From Tepidibacillus_B infernus (GTDB lineage: Bacteria > Bacillota > Bacilli > Tepidibacillales > Tepidibacillaceae), in the NCBI RefSeq assembly GCF_048898065.1, contig NZ_JBLWFI010000003.1, positions 1-64,000 on the forward strand: a DNA stretch of 64,000 bases, given 5' to 3'. The position numbers and the translations under genes were made by a program. The first letter of the stretch is position 1. Every line of letters begins with the position of its first letter. Below the pieces are notes generated by a model. It was not told where the DNA came from, did not search any database, and saw only the letters and a list, made by a program, of their open reading frames with translations. Of the stretch, positions 61,153-64,000 are shown one piece after another.

Positions 61153-61746
61153 TTACTTCATCCATTTTTTAAGCTGATACCAAATCAACTCGAAAAACTG
61201 ATCAATTTGTTGTGCATGACCATCTACTTGGCTCGCACTTGCCATAAGTAAATTCCCGTTTACGACCGTTACATTCCCTTTTACTTCCCCTTTAATTTCT
61301 AACGTTCCATTTTCTACAACCAAGTCGCCCTGAACTTCTTTACCCTCTGGAACAATCACTCGATTTCCTTCTACAATCAAATCAGTTTGATCAACAGAAA
61401 CAATTTTCAATAACTCATCACTTTGGTTCATATATGGGATCATACTCGTGGCAAATAATAGAAGGAAAACGGTCGCTGCAACAAGTAAAGGATATTTTCT
61501 AAGCGATTTACTTATCTTGTTTGTTTTCTTTTCTGGGATATGTGCTAACACTTCTCTAGTAAAAGAGGGTGAGGTCTTTAATTTAGCTATCCTTCTTAGT
61601 GCTTGGTCTGTTGCTTTTAGTTCAGCAAAATGTTGTTCACAAGTTGGGCATGATTGAATGTGTTCGAATAATTCTTGATGCGAATACTCATCGATATCAT
61701 CATCAATAAAAGCGTGCATCAAAGGGATGGCATCACGACATCTCAT
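61153..61746 (-). CDS. rsiW: Anti-sigma-W factor RsiW
   Basis: 197 residues from ATG 61746 with GGAGTGG upstream; a GTG three codons earlier has no room for a binding site. It has a zinc-finger (HQELFEHIQSCPTCEQHFAE), one membrane helix (about 85-105) and an outside bactofilin-like part (VPEGKEVQGDLVVENG ... MASASQVDGHAQQIDQFFEL) as in B. subtilis RsiW. Stress proteolysis by PrsW and RasP frees SigW. Confidence 0.95.
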   Translation of the reverse strand: MRCRDAIPLMHAFIDDDIDEYSHQELFEHIQSCPTCEQHFAELKATDQALRRIAKLKTSPSFTREVLAHIPEKKTNKISKSLRKYPLLVAATVFLLLFATSMIPYMNQSDELLKIVSVDQTDLIVEGNRVIVPEGKEVQGDLVVENGTLEIKGEVKGNVTVVNGNLLMASASQVDGHAQQIDQFFELIWYQLKKWMK

Positions 61747-62323
61747 TTTGGCCACTCCTTCCTTTTTCTATCAATTGTTTACGTAACGCTTCTCTACCCC
61801 GGTGCAACCTCGTTTTCACCGTAGACTCTGATAAATGGACAATTTGACTAATTTCTTGTATGGATAAATCTTCTAAATAACGCAAAACCATAATTGATCG
61901 GTATTTTGGCGGCAAGCTCATAATCGCCTGTTGAATGGTATCTTCCATCTCCTTTGCGACAACCTCTTCTTCCGGCCCATTTTTTGGGTCCGCTAGTTTA
62001 GAATACCAGTCAGTACCTTCTTCCTGATCCCAGTTGGCATCTAAAGAAAAATCTGCCTTCTTCTTTCGCATCCGATCGATTGCTAGGTTGGTGGCAATAC
62101 GGAAAATCCATGTTGAAAATTTGTGTTGATCATCATAACGACCAAGATTGGTATAGACTCTAATGAAAGTATCCTGACTAACATCCTCTGCTTCTTGAAT
62201 ATTGCCTAACATTCGATAAGCTAAATTAAAAATCTTATCCTTATATTGAGTGATAAGCTCTGCAAAGGCCTGTGTGTCTCCTTCCTTTGCTTTAGTGACT
62301 AATCTTTTATCTACAAAGTTCAT
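61733..62323 (-). CDS. sigW: ECF sigma factor SigW
   Basis: 196 residues from ATG 62323 (MNFVDKRLVTKAKEGDTQAF) with GGAGG upstream. Region 2 (EAEDVSQDTFIRVYTNLGRY, RIATNLAIDRMRKKK) and region 4 (LRYLEDLSIQEISQIVHLSE). It controls envelope stress and antibiotic defence. It overlaps rsiW by 14 nt and has a SigW-type promoter upstream. Confidence 0.95.
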   Translation of the reverse strand: MNFVDKRLVTKAKEGDTQAFAELITQYKDKIFNLAYRMLGNIQEAEDVSQDTFIRVYTNLGRYDDQHKFSTWIFRIATNLAIDRMRKKKADFSLDANWDQEEGTDWYSKLADPKNGPEEEVVAKEMEDTIQQAIMSLPPKYRSIMVLRYLEDLSIQEISQIVHLSESTVKTRLHRGREALRKQLIEKGRSGQNEMS

Positions 62324-62353
62324 AACATACCTCCACATGGGGGCTTAATTTCA

Positions 62354-62379
62354 TACGATTCAAAATAAATTAGGTTTCA
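62354..62379 (-). promoter_or_regulatory. Autoregulated SigW promoter
   Basis: TGAAAC (62374-62379) and CGTA (62354-62357) are exactly 16 bp apart, the B. subtilis SigW consensus, 30 bp before the sigW start. Confidence 0.88.
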
Positions 62380-62386
62380 TTTAAAA

Positions 62387-62405
62387 AGGCACCAAAAGAG
62401 GTGCC
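62387..62405 (-). terminator. Hairpin before the sigW promoter
   Basis: GGCACC-TCTTTTG-type loop-GGTGCC then TTTTT on the minus strand, 7 bp before the -35. It insulates sigW from upstream transcription. Confidence 0.75.
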
Positions 62406-62561
62406 AAACTCCAAACAATTAGAAAGTTGTATTACTCGTTTGCTCAAATTCATTGACATTTTCGTTTGATTCTTTTACATTCGTAATCTTACATTATCAC
62501 AATTGTATCACATTAAAAATATAAGAACATTAGCAAATCATGAAAATTTTGTAAAAAAAGA

Positions 62562-62582
62562 AAGTCAGGCTATTCCTGACTT
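62562..62582 (-). terminator. Terminator at the end of thiZ
   Basis: AAGTCAGG-AATAG-CCTGACTT then TCTTTTTTT on the minus strand, overlapping the last codons of thiZ. Confidence 0.85.
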
Positions 62583-63337
62583 ATATCACTTAATTGTTTT
62601 AATAATTCCTTTTTTAATTGAATAAAGGTTTCGTCTGTCATCATGACTGGTTTTCTTGGCCGTGGTAGTGGTATTTCTACCACATGCTTCACTGTTGCAG
62701 GTCTTGGAGAGAAAACATAGATTCGATCAGAAAGGAAAATCGCCTCATCAATACTATGGGTAACAAAAAGAATCGTGTGATTTAACTTTTCCCAGATCGA
62801 CAACAGCCAATTCTGCATTTGTAATCGTGTAATTTCATCTAATGCACCAAAGGGTTCATCTAATAATAATACATCTTTTTCTAAAAGGATGGTTCGTAGG
62901 AGGGCTGCCCTTTGTTTCATCCCCCCAGATAAAGAGGAAGGAAATTCATTTTCAAAGGACTCCAAACCAAAAAGTTTAAGGTATGGAATCGCTTTTTGAC
63001 GTGCCTCTCTTTTTGGGATTCCTTTTACTTCAAGTCCCAAAATGACATTATCTAATACGGTACGCCAAGGTAATAAGTGATCTTTTTGTGGCATGTAGCC
63101 TACATTTCCTCTTACTACTGGATCTCCATCTAATAAGATTTTGCCGCTAGTCGGCACTTCTAGCCCACTAATCAGCTTAAAAAGGGTACTTTTTCCACTA
63201 CCACTTGGTCCAATAATGGAAATAAATTCACCCTTTCTAATCGCCATTGAAACATCGCGAAGCGTTTCAAATGCTCCATCTTTCATTGGATATTCTTTAT
63301 AGACCTGTTCTATAAGCAACTTAAGAATTTCACTCAA
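62570..63337 (-). CDS. thiZ: ABC transporter ATP-binding protein ThiZ-like
   Basis: 255 residues from TTG 63337, 8 nt after AGGAG; the frame starts six bases earlier. Walker A IGPSGSGKSTLFKLI, Q-loop VGYMPQKDHLLPWRTVLDNV, signature SSLSGGMKQRAALLRTILLE and Walker B DVLLLDEPFGALDE. It is of the SsuB/TauB/ThiZ subfamily; the upstream ThiY-like protein points to uptake of thiamine pyrimidine precursors. The permease gene (thiX) is not between them and may lie beyond the window. Confidence 0.82.
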   Translation of the reverse strand: MSEILKLLIEQVYKEYPMKDGAFETLRDVSMAIRKGEFISIIGPSGSGKSTLFKLISGLEVPTSGKILLDGDPVVRGNVGYMPQKDHLLPWRTVLDNVILGLEVKGIPKREARQKAIPYLKLFGLESFENEFPSSLSGGMKQRAALLRTILLEKDVLLLDEPFGALDEITRLQMQNWLLSIWEKLNHTILFVTHSIDEAIFLSDRIYVFSPRPATVKHVVEIPLPRPRKPVMMTDETFIQLKKELLKQLSDISQE

Positions 63338-63348
63338 CAGCAATACTC

Positions 63349-64000
63349 CTATCTTTTTGGCAAAAATTCATTTGTATATACTTTATTAACCTCAATCATC
63401 TCAGGAATTAATTGATGGTCAACCATCCATTTAGAATAATTATTCCAAACGGATTCTTTTTGAATCCCCCATTGTTCAGCATCTTCCTGATATTTTTTAC
63501 TTAACCATTCTTGACTTTTCGTTACAAGATCGGCATTAAGTCCAGACACTTGGTTTAGTAAGATATTTGCTGCTTCATCTGGGTTTTGAATCGCAAATTC
63601 ATACCCCTTAGTAGTTGCTTCCATAAACTTCTTAATCGTATCTGGATGGTCTTTGATATATTTTTCGTTTGTAATGATTACAGGGGTATAAAAGTCTAGC
63701 TCTGGTGCAAGTTTCCGCAATTCAATATAGTTGATTGGAAAATTTCTTAATTCTGCTTCTACACCTGTCCAACCATAATAAATCCATTCAAAGTCTACAT
63801 CACGTTTTGTGACCGTGAAAAAGTCAGCGGCCCCCACATTGACAAACTCGACTTTATTTACATCTGCGTTTTCTTTCACCATGATCGATTCAATAATCGC
63901 TTTTTCAGATGGGGAGCCCCAACCACCATATTTCTTCCCTTCAAAATCTTTAGGCGTAGTAATGTTTTTTTCCTTTGGTGAAGCAAATCCAGAAGTATTA
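63349..64000 (-). CDS. thiY: Thiamine-precursor binding protein ThiY-like (partial)
   Basis: 217 residues to the window edge; the N-terminus with the lipoprotein signal is cut off. GKKYGGWGSPSEKAIIESIM, VGAADFFTVTKRDVDFEWIY and ATTKGYEFAIQNPDEAANIL match the NMT1/THI5-like ThiY that binds N-formyl-4-amino-5-aminomethyl-2-methylpyrimidine. It ends YTNEFLPKR. thiZ follows after 11 nt. Confidence 0.85.
   Translation of the reverse strand, partial: NTSGFASPKEKNITTPKDFEGKKYGGWGSPSEKAIIESIMVKENADVNKVEFVNVGAADFFTVTKRDVDFEWIYYGWTGVEAELRNFPINYIELRKLAPELDFYTPVIITNEKYIKDHPDTIKKFMEATTKGYEFAIQNPDEAANILLNQVSGLNADLVTKSQEWLSKKYQEDAEQWGIQKESVWNNYSKWMVDHQLIPEMIEVNKVYTNEFLPKR

Noticed and set aside
62410..62500. 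Short minus-strand frame ending NVNEFEQTSNTTF between thiZ and sigW
   Set aside because: No usable start codon or ribosome binding site and it is flanked by stops; not supported as a gene.

Overview
This is one continuous piece of a low-GC, endospore-forming Firmicutes chromosome (Bacilli). Reasons: a CmpA-like spore cortex protein, a sporulation-kinase-like PAS histidine kinase, SigW/RsiW next to cdaA-cdaR-glmM-glmS, a glmS ribozyme, a yybP-ykoY manganese riboswitch, and AGGAGG-type ribosome binding sites with frequent TTG and GTG starts. Gene order follows B. subtilis at several blocks (tsaE-tsaB-rimI-tsaD; sprT-cmpA-tex-ndoA-ndoAI-alr-ydcC-acpS; sigW-rsiW-cdaA-cdaR-glmM-glmS). The genus cannot be fixed from the sequence alone; a thermophilic or anaerobic Bacillaceae such as Tepidibacillus or Vulcanibacillus is only a guess.

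Layout. 0-2.2 kb is accessory: the end of a TPR protein, a 53-aa small gene with an MFS exporter, and a 51-aa secreted-peptide-like gene, which together resemble a peptide-signalling locus. 2.2-5.9 kb is a tight operon for molybdenum cofactor (mobA, moeA-like, mobB), the redox sensor rex and tatC. 6.0-12 kb has an ABC-F ATPase, a large membrane phosphatase-like protein and a PAS histidine kinase. 12.0-12.4 kb holds a dense cluster of DnaA boxes and a 157-bp repeat with perfect 16-bp inverted ends. 12.5-15.1 kb is the tRNA t6A (tsa) operon, then an iron alcohol dehydrogenase and seven tRNA genes. 17.5-27.5 kb is the sprT-cmpA-tex-ndoA-alr-nnr-acpS block. 27.6-30 kb has TerC under a Mn riboswitch, a MIP18-family protein, a cyclophilin and a DUF302 protein. 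30-39.6 kb has an S9 peptidase, an O-antigen-ligase-like protein, a diacylglycerol glucosyltransferase-like protein, an ECF sigma/anti-sigma pair with a bactofilin-like membrane protein, CorA and a DHA2 exporter.

39.7-45 kb is a peptide-use block (pepT, pepD, a PqqD-like protein, an OPT transporter). 45-53.6 kb is an accessory and partly decayed region: a pirin gene behind two TACT-N7-AGTA operators, a GGDEF cyclase beside a truncated EAL gene, a reduced mercury operon (merR, a merE remnant, merA), an arsenate-reductase fragment, a frameshifted TetR gene, an aldo/keto reductase, a cupin and a dihydrofolate-reductase-like fragment. 53.6-62.4 kb is the cell-envelope block: glmS with its ribozyme, glmM, an FAD protein, cdaR, cdaA, a second copy of the 157-bp repeat, rsiW and sigW with a SigW-type promoter. 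The window ends in thiZ and thiY of a thiamine-precursor ABC transporter, thiY being cut by the window edge.

The observations most worth following are the structured repeat family (two long, two short copies), the DnaA-box cluster beside tsaD, the peptide-signalling-like locus at the left end, and the decayed metal-resistance island.
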